Notes: generated by a model not told the origin, from the letters alone. A DNA stretch of 6,522 nucleotides from JBBQNJ01 sp038329845 (GCA_038329845.1 JBBQNJ010000126.1:1-6522), one strand, 5' to 3'. Shown: positions 1-6,032, counted from the stretch's first letter. Numbers and translations are program-made.

Positions 1-153
1 GCACAAACCATCGGCCAGTTCCGTCAGCACCCACGCCGTCGTCACCAACGGCTCACGGCTCGCGAATAACGCCTCGACGGCCCCGGCATGACGGCGATCC
101 TGCCGATTGAGCATCGCCAGAAAGACGAAAGTATCCGCGAAACGCTCCTTCAT
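1..153 (-). CDS. PIN-domain ribonuclease toxin, VapC-like (partial, C-terminus off the window)
   Basis: The first 51 residues of a PIN-domain protein are visible; the reading frame is still open at the window edge. The N-terminus shows ADTFVFLAMLNRQD, in which Asp7 matches the first metal-binding acidic residue of PIN nucleases, and later VLTELADGL, in which Glu45 matches the second conserved acidic position. PIN toxins are Mg2+-dependent ribonucleases of about 130-145 aa that cleave tRNA, rRNA or mRNA and are held in check by a partner antitoxin. The ATG is chosen because it overlaps the stop codon of the upstream antitoxin as ATGA, the usual translational coupling of type II modules, and it places Asp7 at the expected distance from the start. 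The catalytic second half is not in the window, so activity cannot be judged. Confidence 0.8.
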   Translation of the reverse strand, partial: MKERFADTFVFLAMLNRQDRRHAGAVEALFASREPLVTTAWVLTELADGLC

Positions 154-380
154 CGCCGGGGCGTCCCGTGAATGTAATGATCGTGGTTTTCGGCCATATC
201 CTGCGGCAGGCCGTCCACCGCGCCGATGAGATCCTTAAAGACCTCCCCCCAACTCTGCGCTTCCGCCGCCGCACCGTCAGGTTCCGGCACCGGTTCCACC
301 CGCACGTCCATGCCTTCGCGCAAGTGCGCCCCGGGCTCAAGCACAATGACGCCATTCTCAACCCGACCTCGATAGGTCAT
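150..380 (-). CDS. Antitoxin of a type II toxin-antitoxin pair (AF2212/DUF104-like)
   Basis: This 76-aa protein begins TYRGRVENGVIVLEPG and continues with a LREGMDVRVEPV segment. That is the small beta-rich N-terminus seen in AF2212-like/DUF104 antitoxins and in their many relatives paired with PIN toxins. The tail HDHYIHGTPRR is, from memory, a frequent ending of such antitoxins in planctomycetes and cyanobacteria, and probably belongs to the toxin-binding part. The stop codon overlaps the PIN toxin ATG (ATGA). A strong Shine-Dalgarno (GAGGTGA) lies four bases before the start if its GAGGTG core is counted. A TATCAT hexamer at 399-404 (minus) could be a -10 box but has no convincing -35. The role is inferred: it binds and neutralises the neighbouring ribonuclease and probably autoregulates the pair. 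The exact family could be wrong; the antitoxin role rests mainly on gene order. Confidence 0.75.
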   Translation of the reverse strand: MTYRGRVENGVIVLEPGAHLREGMDVRVEPVPEPDGAAAEAQSWGEVFKDLIGAVDGLPQDMAENHDHYIHGTPRR

Positions 381-383
381 AAA

Positions 384-391
384 TCACCTCT
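384..391 (-). promoter_or_regulatory. Ribosome binding site of the antitoxin, containing the stop codon of the truncated RAYT
   Basis: Read on the minus strand this is AGAGGTGA, close to perfect complementarity with the 3' end of 16S rRNA, followed by TTT and the antitoxin ATG. The TGA within it is the stop of the upstream reading frame. Ribosomes finishing that frame would therefore stop on the binding site of the next gene. Confidence 0.7.
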
Positions 392-683
392 CGCTGAAAT
401 GATAGCTGGCACGCCACGAGGATGCGAGCACGGAAATGAATCTGCCGGCGGCGGGTAAGGCCGGCAACTGACCATCCAGGCTGGGCCATAGGACCCGATG
501 CCAATGGTTCGGCATCAGGCAGTAGGCCAACCAGCGCAAGGGAACCTGCCTCAGGGCTTCGGCCAAGACCTTTTCGAACGCCGCGTAGGCGCGATCATCC
601 TCGAAGATACGGCCCCGGCCGTTTCCGCGGTGGGTGCAGTGGAAAACCATCCCGCCGGGAGCGTGACGCAGAGGCTTGGGCAT
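384..683 (-). pseudogene. REP-associated tyrosine transposase (RAYT, Y1_Tnp family), 3'-truncated
   Basis: The 99-aa frame opens with MPKPLRHAPGGMVFHCTHRG and contains CLMPNHWHRVLWP, the signature of IS200-like Y1 transposases of the RAYT group. His60-Trp61-His62 is the HUH metal-binding motif. Family members are usually about 200 aa or more, with the nucleophilic tyrosine well after the HUH motif in a segment like GRFKSF...RYVERNP. Here recognisable similarity stops near residue 73 (DGQL), and the remaining 26 residues, ending SYHFSER, do not resemble the family. The catalytic tyrosine is therefore missing and the protein should be unable to cut DNA. RAYTs mobilise or maintain REP palindromes. 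The truncation point lies about 80 bp before the antitoxin gene, suggesting that recombination or insertion brought the toxin-antitoxin pair in at this spot. No good Shine-Dalgarno is visible before the ATG. Confidence 0.8.
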
Positions 684-761
684 GCGGAGAAGGTGCCAGC
701 CCTCGGTTTAGACGCTAATAACGAGTCGCAGACCCTTTTCCCTTACAGTTTTTGATCCCTG
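684..761. other. Non-coding stretch upstream of the truncated RAYT
   Basis: No convincing gene is seen. The part at about 701-757 is richer in A and T than its surroundings and contains the RAYT upstream region on the minus strand. A TTATTA there could serve as a weak -10 for the transposase, but no matching -35 is visible. It may be a remnant of the non-coding flank of the RAYT element. Confidence 0.35.
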
Positions 762-838
762 ACCCGTTTTCGGGTTTCGCGCGCCGAGTTGCGGCGCGGG
801 CCGCGCGGTGGTGGAATGGGAATTCCAATGCACCACCG
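762..838. repeat. Cluster of three hairpins upstream of the DUF2339 gene (REP-like or structured 5' UTR)
   Basis: Three inverted repeats follow each other. The first is ACCCG (762-766) with CGGGT (771-775) around a TTTT loop. The second is CGCGCC (780-785) with GGCGCG (793-798). The third is CGGTGGTG (806-813) with CACCACCG (831-838), enclosing GAAT (814-817) and ATTC (822-825) around GGGA. The last stem ends on the first base of the GAGG ribosome binding site of the following gene. The nearby RAYT makes REP palindromes a natural explanation; a structured leader controlling translation is the alternative. Confidence 0.5.
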
Positions 839-841
839 AGG
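838..841 (+). promoter_or_regulatory. Ribosome binding site GAGG that fixes the DUF2339 start
   Basis: GAGG lies nine bases before the ATG at 851. The same frame is open back to a TTG at 752. The sequence between them runs through the hairpin cluster, and its translation (Arg/Ala-rich, no family similarity) looks non-coding, so the start at 851 is preferred. Confidence 0.6.
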
Positions 842-850
842 CGGATAAGC

Positions 851-3800
851 ATGTCGCAGATCGATTCGGATCGCCAGCCCGATGAGGATTTTTCCAATCG
901 CCTGACCCGCATTGAACAGCGCCTTGCCGCCATCGAATCGCGCCTGGAAATGTCCTCGGGCATTGGCGGGACTTGGGGTGATCGCAACACGCGGCGTTCC
1001 CCGCTGGCAGAACCGAGCGAGCCAAAGATAGTGCTACCCCCGCCGTTGCCCATCGCTTCGGCGTCGCCGGCCCCCTCGTCGCCGGCCCCCTCGGCGTTGC
1101 CGATGGCGGCCGCGGGCACCATGGAACTCGGCTACGAAACCCCCGCATCGTCGTCGCCGCTGATCAGCCATGGCAGTCTCGAGCAGACCATCGGGCTGAA
1201 ATGGGCGGGATGGATTGGGGCGTTGGTGCTGATGATCGGGGCCGGGCTGGGCGTCAAGCTGGCGTACGACTCCGGTTGGTTCGGGCGGATGCCGCCGGAG
1301 ACGCGTCTGGCGCTGATGGCCCTGGCGGGCTTTGCGTTGATCTCCGCCGGGGAATGGGTTCTGCGGCGGATCAACCCGATCTCCGCCGCCGCGCTGTTCG
1401 GATCGGGCATCGGGGTGCTGTTCGTGGTTTCTTATGCCGCCCAGACGCACGGCTATGGGCAAGTGGTCTCGCGTGACGGCGCGTTCATGCTCATGGGACT
1501 GGTCACGCTCATCGGCGCTGCGGTCGCGTTGCGCGGCGGGATGGTCTCCGTGGCGATCCTCTCGCTGCTGGGCGGGAATCTCGCTCCGCTCGTTCTCGGA
1601 AGCGATCACCCCCGGATCGGCTCGTTCCTGGGCTATCTGCTGACCCTGTTGCTGGTGGGCTTGTTTCTCAGTGCCCGGGGACGTTGCGCCAAATGGTGGA
1701 CTGTCCGCTGGCTGACGGCGATCACCACGTGGCTGTGGACGTTCGCGCTGATGCAGACGGTCGCGGCCGATGTGCCCTATGGGCTGGTCTTCTTTGGCGC
1801 CCTGATTTTCGGCGCGTTGATGCACGCGGAATTGATGATCGGAGTCGCACGCCGGGCTGTGCAGGCCGGAGGCCCGCACCACAAGGGCGGCGATGCGGGC
1901 GTGCAGGCCGGAGGCCCGGACCAGAAGTGCGGCGACACGGCTCTGCCGGCCGGCGGCACGGACCACACGGAGGTGAGCGGCGGCGATAACCACGAGCGCG
2001 GCGACGGCGCGAGCATTCGCTGGTCGCGGCGGGCGGCGGGGTATTCCATCGTGGCGACGGGGGGCGCTGCGGCGGTCATTATTTATCTCACGCGGCATCA
2101 ACCCGCCGTGACCCGGGGCGCGTGGGTCGTGGCGCTGGCGGGGGCGTCGGCGGCGATGGGTTGGCTTGCCATCCGGCTGGGGCCCAAGGCGCGGGCCTTG
2201 CCGATGGCGTTGGCCGTCGCCGCGGGGGCGCTGATTGTCGTGGCGGTTCCCGTTTCTCTGGGACACATGAATATCGTCATCGGCTGGGGATTGCTGGGCG
2301 TGATCTTCGCCGTGCTGGGCGCGCGGATGCAATTGCCAGCGGCCCGGCTGGGGGCGGCCGCGACGTGGTTTTGTGCCGTCGCGTACTTGCGTTGGTGGAT
2401 TGGCGACGATCCCGACTCGGCGCAGCGCATCGCGGTGACGATCCACGGCGTCGGTCTGACGGAGAATCTTTTCCTGGCTTGGGCATTGGCCTTGGTGGGA
2501 ACGGCCATCGGCTGGCTGATTCGCTGGCGTCTGCCGGATTTGCTGCTCGCGGTCGCGCCGCTCGAGGTGGCTGATGATGCGGGCACCGCCGGGCTTGGGC
2601 GTCCGGCTTCTGGGGATATCGCGGCGGACGGGTATAGCGCTGATGACGTTTACACGCCCGCCCAACCCGGCCCCACGGGTGCTGCGCCCGCTCGGGGGTG
2701 GAATGCCCCGGCCGAGCTGCGAAAAGTGGGTTGGGCCGTCTGCGCTATCGCCGGGCTGCTCTGGGCCGTTGCCTCGATCGCCGCTCTGCCGGCACCCGGC
2801 GCCAGCATTGCCATTGTGGTTTACGTCTGGATCGCCGTCGGCGTCGGGCTGGCGTTGGCATCGACGCCCCTGGCGATCGTCGGCGCTGGCATGCTCGTCC
2901 TGGCCGCGGTCAAGTGGATCGTCATCGACGTCGTCGCGTCGCGCTTCGGCGATGCCTGGTTCACGGCGCGTTACGACCCGGTGATCAACCCTGTGATGGG
3001 GGCCGGCGCGCTGATCGCCGTTTCGATCGTCGGCATCGCGTTGGTCCATTGGCGACGAATCACCCGCGATCTGCCGGCCGACTCCGTCGCGTTGGCGCGC
3101 ATCCTCCCCTTGTCCGCGGTCGCGATCTTCATCCTCGGTCTGGGTCTGAGCCTGGAGATCGATCGCGCTGTCGGTTCCGATTCGGTGCCGATGAGGCACG
3201 CGGTCCACGTCGAAAATCTCGCCTGGACGCTCCTTTGGACGCTCGCCGCCTCGATCCAGATCGCCCTGGCGTGGCGCCTCACCCGCGATCCACCGGCCCG
3301 ATCCCGCGCCTTGGCCGTCGTCGGATTCGTGCCGCTGTTGCTGGGCATCAAGTACCTGCTTTTCGACACGCTTTTTCTGAGTTTGTTTTCCAGCGGGGCT
3401 GCGGATTTGCGGCTGAAATCCCTGGCCGCTTTGGGTCTGCTCGGTGCCTTGGCGATGACGTTCGCCGCGCTGCCGGCGCGCGCGGACGCGGGCGGGCGCG
3501 ATCGCGCCGTGCGGATCGGCTCGCAGATTCTCTTTCTGTTGGTCCTGCTGCGCGCCTGTTCGCTGGAGATCGGCACCGCCGTCGATCAGATTGGCTGGGA
3601 TTCGCGGGCCAAGCAGGCCGCTTTCAGTGTTTTCTGGGCGGCTTTCGCTATTTCGTCGGTGCTGATGGGATTTCGCTTCCGCCTGGCCACGCCGCGTTAT
3701 TTCGGGCTTGCCCTTTTCGCCGTCACCCTGATCAAAGTCGTCGCTATCGACCTGAGCGATGTGGCCACCGGGTGGCGCATCGTCTCGTTCATGGGGTTGG

Positions 3801-3886
3801 GCGTGCTGCTGCTGGGAACCAGCGTCCTGTACGGGAAACTCAGCCCGCGGCTGCTGGGCCCGCCAACCCGCGAAGATGCTCGATGA
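851..3886 (+). CDS. DUF2339 family multi-pass integral membrane protein
   Basis: A 1011-aa protein of the DUF2339 family (predicted membrane proteins of unknown function, commonly some 600-1000 aa). Residues about 14-34 (RLTRIEQRLAAIESRLE) form a short coiled coil, followed to about residue 105 by a Pro/Ala/Ser-rich cytoplasmic-type linker. The family core starts at GLKWAGWIGALVLMIGAGLG (115-134). From there a long chain of roughly twenty or more hydrophobic segments runs to the C-terminus, which has the typical DUF2339 ending: YFGLALFAVTLIKVVAIDLS, then RIVSFMGLGVLLL. No catalytic motif is visible. Two hydrophilic loops interrupt the membrane part: residues about 333-395, built of 14-residue repeats, and about 575-620, rich in Gly, Ala, Pro and Asp. 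The gene stands alone on its strand and overlaps the convergent deacetylase by 47 bp. Family membership is sure; the function is unknown. Confidence 0.88.
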   Translation: MSQIDSDRQPDEDFSNRLTRIEQRLAAIESRLEMSSGIGGTWGDRNTRRSPLAEPSEPKIVLPPPLPIASASPAPSSPAPSALPMAAAGTMELGYETPASSSPLISHGSLEQTIGLKWAGWIGALVLMIGAGLGVKLAYDSGWFGRMPPETRLALMALAGFALISAGEWVLRRINPISAAALFGSGIGVLFVVSYAAQTHGYGQVVSRDGAFMLMGLVTLIGAAVALRGGMVSVAILSLLGGNLAPLVLGSDHPRIGSFLGYLLTLLLVGLFLSARGRCAKWWTVRWLTAITTWLWTFALMQTVAADVPYGLVFFGALIFGALMHAELMIGVARRAVQAGGPHHKGGDAGVQAGGPDQKCGDTALPAGGTDHTEVSGGDNHERGDGASIRWSRRAAGYSIVATGGAAAVIIYLTRHQPAVTRGAWVVALAGASAAMGWLAIRLGPKARALPMALAVAAGALIVVAVPVSLGHMNIVIGWGLLGVIFAVLGARMQLPAARLGAAATWFCAVAYLRWWIGDDPDSAQRIAVTIHGVGLTENLFLAWALALVGTAIGWLIRWRLPDLLLAVAPLEVADDAGTAGLGRPASGDIAADGYSADDVYTPAQPGPTGAAPARGWNAPAELRKVGWAVCAIAGLLWAVASIAALPAPGASIAIVVYVWIAVGVGLALASTPLAIVGAGMLVLAAVKWIVIDVVASRFGDAWFTARYDPVINPVMGAGALIAVSIVGIALVHWRRITRDLPADSVALARILPLSAVAIFILGLGLSLEIDRAVGSDSVPMRHAVHVENLAWTLLWTLAASIQIALAWRLTRDPPARSRALAVVGFVPLLLGIKYLLFDTLFLSLFSSGAADLRLKSLAALGLLGALAMTFAALPARADAGGRDRAVRIGSQILFLLVLLRACSLEIGTAVDQIGWDSRAKQAAFSVFWAAFAISSVLMGFRFRLATPRYFGLALFAVTLIKVVAIDLSDVATGWRIVSFMGLGVLLLGTSVLYGKLSPRLLGPPTREDAR
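1859..1984 (+). repeat. Three in-frame 42-bp tandem repeats within the DUF2339 gene
   Basis: Units at 1859-1900, 1901-1942 and 1943-1984 have a period of 42 bp (14 codons). Units one and two both begin GTGCAGGCCGGAGGCCCG and encode VQAGGPHHKGGDAG and VQAGGPDQKCGDTA; unit three is diverged (LPAGGTDHTEVSGG). They lie in a hydrophilic loop between membrane helices (residues 337-378 of the protein) and keep the frame open. The repeat looks like expansion of a dispersed GC-rich sequence rather than part of the conserved family fold. Confidence 0.75.
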
Positions 3887-4859
3887 CCCCGCGCGACAAT
3901 GCGCCTAAGTCGTATCCGCCTTCGAGTACGCTGATGATCCGCCCGCCGCACAGTCGATCGGCCGCGTCGGCGATCAGCCGGGTGGTGCGAAAATACGCCG
4001 CATCACTGAGCTGAAGCTGGGCCAGGGGATCATCGCGGTGGGCATCGAATCCAGCGCTGATCAAGATCGCATCCGGCGAAAATCGCTCGAGCGCCGCGAT
4101 CGCCCGACCCTCGACGGCCTGGAGAAACTCCGCATCGTCGGCCCCGGGCAAGATCGGTACGTTCAGCGTCGTCCCGCGACCGTCGCCCACCCCGATCTCC
4201 CAGGCGAATCCCGTGTTTGGATAACACGTGCGCGGATCCTGGTGAAGACTGACGAACAACACCCGCGGATCCTGGTGAAACGCCGCCTGCGTGCCGTTGC
4301 CGTGATGCACATCGAAATCGACGATCGCCACCCGCTCGACGCCGTGGCGAACTTGCAGATGGCGGGCCGCGATGGCGATGTTGTTGAACAGACAAAACCC
4401 CATCGCCCGCAACGGCTCGGCGTGATGCCCTGGCGGCCGGACCGCCGCGAACGCCCGCCGCACTTGTCCGGCCATCACCGCATCGCAGCAGCGGACCACG
4501 GCCCCGACGGCCAATCGAGCGATTTGGGCGCTGTTGCGCGACAGCACCGTGTCGCCGCCATCCAGAGTTCCTCCGCCGGCGGCACACAGCGCCTCGATCC
4601 GCTCGATATGCTCGGCGGGATGAACCAGCCCCAGCACCTCATCGCCCACCGGTGCCGGTTCTGCCAGATCCTTCAGGACCACGCCCGCGGCGTCGGGGAG
4701 ACTGCCGGCAACCGCGAAGTCGGCGAACGGAGATGCCCCGGCGAGCAGCCCCTGGCGATGTAGCGCCGCGTAAATCGCGCGGATGCGGTCGCCTCGCTCC
4801 GGATGCCCTCGCCCGGTGTTGTGATCCGCAAATCGCGGCGAAGAACACCACCCGACCAT
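3840..4859 (-). CDS. Histone deacetylase-family zinc amidohydrolase (class II HDAC-like)
   Basis: A complete 339-aa member of the arginase/deacetylase fold. Family landmarks are in order: the N-terminal DHNTGRGHPER (12-22); RPPGHHAEPLRAMGFCLFNN (141-160) with the catalytic His pair 145-146; DFDVHHGNGT (181-190), where Asp183 and His185 are the expected zinc ligands; SAGFDAHRDDPL (268-279), where Asp272 is the third ligand; and LEGGY (312-316), where Tyr316 is the transition-state tyrosine. EGGY and the PPGHH context resemble class II and bacterial HDAC-like amidohydrolases more than AcuC. Such enzymes remove acetyl groups from lysines, polyamines or similar amides; the substrate here cannot be told. 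All key residues are present, so it should be active. The ATG is the only good start: a stop lies in frame a few codons upstream, though the ribosome binding site is weak. The last 15 codons are antisense to the end of the DUF2339 gene. Confidence 0.92.
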   Translation of the reverse strand: MVGWCSSPRFADHNTGRGHPERGDRIRAIYAALHRQGLLAGASPFADFAVAGSLPDAAGVVLKDLAEPAPVGDEVLGLVHPAEHIERIEALCAAGGGTLDGGDTVLSRNSAQIARLAVGAVVRCCDAVMAGQVRRAFAAVRPPGHHAEPLRAMGFCLFNNIAIAARHLQVRHGVERVAIVDFDVHHGNGTQAAFHQDPRVLFVSLHQDPRTCYPNTGFAWEIGVGDGRGTTLNVPILPGADDAEFLQAVEGRAIAALERFSPDAILISAGFDAHRDDPLAQLQLSDAAYFRTTRLIADAADRLCGGRIISVLEGGYDLGALSRGVIEHLRGLAGPAAAG

Positions 4860-4941
4860 CCCGCGAAGTGTAGCGATTTATGCGCTTGCCAACACGCGAA
4901 GGGGACAGGCAGGGAAATTTTCCGGACCGGCACTGGCTGGG

Positions 4942-4947
4942 ATTATA
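4942..4947 (-). promoter_or_regulatory. Putative -10 box (TATAAT) for the deacetylase gene
   Basis: A perfect TATAAT on the minus strand, 82 bases before the deacetylase ATG, in an otherwise GC-rich intergenic region. No recognisable -35 lies 16-18 bases upstream, so only the -10 element supports this. It would give a 5' untranslated region of roughly 75 bases. Confidence 0.4.
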
Positions 4948-5068
4948 CCGCTCGCGGCGTTCAGCGAGACAGCCACAACTCACTCGGAACCAGCGCGGGT
5001 ATCCCGTGTGATCCTCCGAGCGAATTGTTTCAATTTGGCTGGCGAGCGGTTTTACGTCCCTCACCCGA

Positions 5069-5160
5069 CAGATCGCTTGCCCGGGAAAACCGCCTGAGGG
5101 AATATTCTGAATGTCCCCGGGTCCCCGGGTCCCCGAGTCCCCGGGCTCCCTGGTCGCCTG
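5069..5160 (+). repeat. Repeat element copy A, carrying an expanded octamer array
   Basis: One of three related copies in the window. The shared core is GGGAATATTCTGAATGTCCCC at 5098-5118, preceded by AGATCGCTTGCC (5070-5081) and ended by GTCGCCTGCC (5153-5162). Compared with copies B and C, it carries extra sequence between the left flank and the core, and a stack of octamers within the TGTCCCC part. It lies just past the stop codon of the PilZ-like gene. AAAACCGC at 5086-5093 also matches inverted GCGGTTTT at 5046-5053. Confidence 0.5.
5113..5160 (+). repeat. 8-bp tandem repeat, consensus GTCCCCGG, about six units
   Basis: Units are GTCCCCGG (5113), GTCCCCGG (5121), GTCCCCGA (5129), GTCCCCGG (5137), then the diverged GCTCCCTG (5145) and GTCGCCTG (5153). 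The array begins inside the repeat element core and ends eight bases before the stop codon of the minus-strand gene. Without a T-run it does not look like an intrinsic terminator, although its self-complementary CCCGGG steps could fold. Confidence 0.8.
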
Positions 5161-5167
5161 CCTGGGC

Positions 5168-5620
5168 TTAATTCCTGGTTCCTGATTCCCGCTGCTCTTC
5201 GACGAGGAAACAAAGCTGCTCTCGATTGAAATACAGGGCCCCCTCGAACCAGTCTGCGGCGACCTGGCGGCACCGATGCAGAGTGCAGTCGATTCGCAGG
5301 ATCGGATCGTCTGCCCTGGGGCGCAATTGCACCACGCCGCCGTATCCTAATGGCAGGCGTTTGGCCGTGATAAAGCCGAGGCCGCGGGGATTGACATCGC
5401 GGGTATACAAGATCGTCGGCGCCGACCCGGCGGGATCGGAGAACAATTGCAGGGCCGCCTTGACGCGCAGCGGGCGTCGCTTGCCGCCGCGGTGGTTGAT
5501 CCCCGCGAAGGGCCCGGCGGCGTCCAAGCTTGAGAGAATCATCCTCACCGCCGCCGGCGTTTTGCCGTCGAGCTCCAGCGCGGCCGAACTTTCCCACAAC
5601 CTCTGCGCCGATCCATCCAT
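5168..5620 (-). CDS. PilZ-like domain protein, probable c-di-GMP-responsive
   Basis: A 150-aa soluble protein. Residues 48-52 (RRPLR) fit the RxxxR motif of PilZ domains. Residues 75-80 (DVNPRG) fit the following D/NxSxxG motif, with Asn in place of Ser, within the context YTRDVNPRGLGF that opens the PilZ beta-barrel. The C-terminal part (HRCRQVAADWFEGALYFNRE) continues the barrel. PilZ domains bind cyclic di-GMP and pass the signal to motility, exopolysaccharide or transcription partners; no partner is encoded nearby. The first 45 residues look helical and have no recognised domain. The start is set by GGGAG seven bases before the ATG. The frame is open further upstream, but that translation crosses repeat elements and looks non-coding. 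Ligand binding is inferred from two short motifs only. Confidence 0.72.
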   Translation of the reverse strand: MDGSAQRLWESSAALELDGKTPAAVRMILSSLDAAGPFAGINHRGGKRRPLRVKAALQLFSDPAGSAPTILYTRDVNPRGLGFITAKRLPLGYGGVVQLRPRADDPILRIDCTLHRCRQVAADWFEGALYFNREQLCFLVEEQRESGTRN

Positions 5621-5627
5621 TGGTTTT

Positions 5628-5632
5628 CTCCC
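5628..5632 (-). promoter_or_regulatory. Ribosome binding site GGGAG of the PilZ-like gene
   Basis: GGGAG on the minus strand, seven bases before the ATG at 5620. It decides the start in a frame that is open for a further 140 codons upstream. No clear promoter was found behind it. Confidence 0.6.
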
Positions 5633-5724
5633 GCCGACGAGGACTCTGTACGACACTGACTTACAATTCAATTTTTCCCGAGGCAAATCTCGTGTACGCT
5701 CAGAAATTTGGCTAGAGACTTGGC

Positions 5725-5759
5725 CAAGGCGACATCCTGAATATTTCCGGCAAGCGAGT
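5725..5759 (-). repeat. Repeat element copy B (minus orientation, no octamer)
   Basis: Read on the minus strand it contains ACTCGCTTGCC, then GGAAATATTCAGGATGTC, then GCCTTGG. It matches copies A and C in order but joins GATGTC directly to GCCT without the CCCGGGTC-type octamers. With copy C it forms an inverted pair: 5731-5747 can pair with 5815-5831 over 17 positions, 14 Watson-Crick and 3 G.T. Confidence 0.5.
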
Positions 5760-5802
5760 TTTCGCTCGGGCCGACTGGGGAACGGTTCGGTTCGTTGGGG
5801 CA

Positions 5803-5840
5803 AGATCGCTCGACGGGATATTCGGGATGTCCCCGTTGCC
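5803..5840 (+). repeat. Repeat element copy C (plus orientation, about one octamer)
   Basis: It contains AGATCGCTCGACGG (5803-5816), GATATTCGGGATGTCCCC (5817-5834) and GTTGCCTG (5835-5842). The core differs from copy A at about three of nineteen positions. Together with copy B it could form a long stem around a loop of some 67 bases. Confidence 0.5.
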
Positions 5841-5958
5841 TGCGAAGGATCGGCGACCGGCGTTTCGCGGTCACCCTGACTTGATTGCCGGTTCCGGCTT
5901 CGGTAACGTGCCGGACGCCAAGGGCGATTGCAGGTGGCGGGCAAACGCCAAGAGGCCC

Positions 5959-5964
5959 TATAAT
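5959..5964 (+). promoter_or_regulatory. Putative -10 box (TATAAT) facing the right-hand genes
   Basis: A perfect TATAAT on the plus strand, 68 bases before the leader ATG at 6033. TTGCAG at 5928-5933 resembles a -35 but the spacing of 25 bases is too long. The rest of the 5621-6032 gap holds repeat copies B and C and nothing else that I can recognise. Confidence 0.35.
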
Positions 5965-6032
5965 CGCCGGTTGCAGGAATGGCCCACTGGGATTGACGGA
6001 TCGCCGTCTTCGTGGCATGGAGGCCGACGCTG

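Noticed and set aside
405..697. GCTGGCAC occurring inverted on both sides of the truncated RAYT
   Set aside because: Only eight bases match and the flanks do not; too short to call terminal inverted repeats.
752..850. N-terminal extension of the DUF2339 frame from a TTG
   Set aside because: It would translate the hairpin cluster, has no family similarity and no ribosome binding site; the ATG at 851 has GAGG at proper spacing.
1034..3208. Long minus-strand open frame of over 700 codons
   Set aside because: It is antisense to the DUF2339 gene, rich in Arg, Gln, Asp and His, without a domain. This is the usual shadow of a GC-rich gene; the plus-strand protein is clearly the family member.
2698..4014. 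Plus-strand frame of 438 codons overlapping the end of the DUF2339 gene
   Set aside because: Very Arg-rich, it overlaps both the DUF2339 and deacetylase genes in another frame and has no family features.
4231..4279. Direct repeat CGCGGATCCTGGTGAA, two copies 33 bases apart in the deacetylase gene
   Set aside because: It encodes HQDPR twice within a region where the family normally has similar DP and HQ residues; most likely coincidence of coding constraint.
5023..5035. Small AATTG-TTT-CAATT hairpin
   Set aside because: Five base pairs in an AT-rich spot, no T-tail and no gene directly before it; could easily be chance.
5046..5093. GCGGTTTT/AAAACCGC inverted repeat as a terminator of the PilZ-like gene
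   Set aside because: The loop is about 32 bases and there is no T-run after the stem in the transcript direction, so an intrinsic terminator is not supported.
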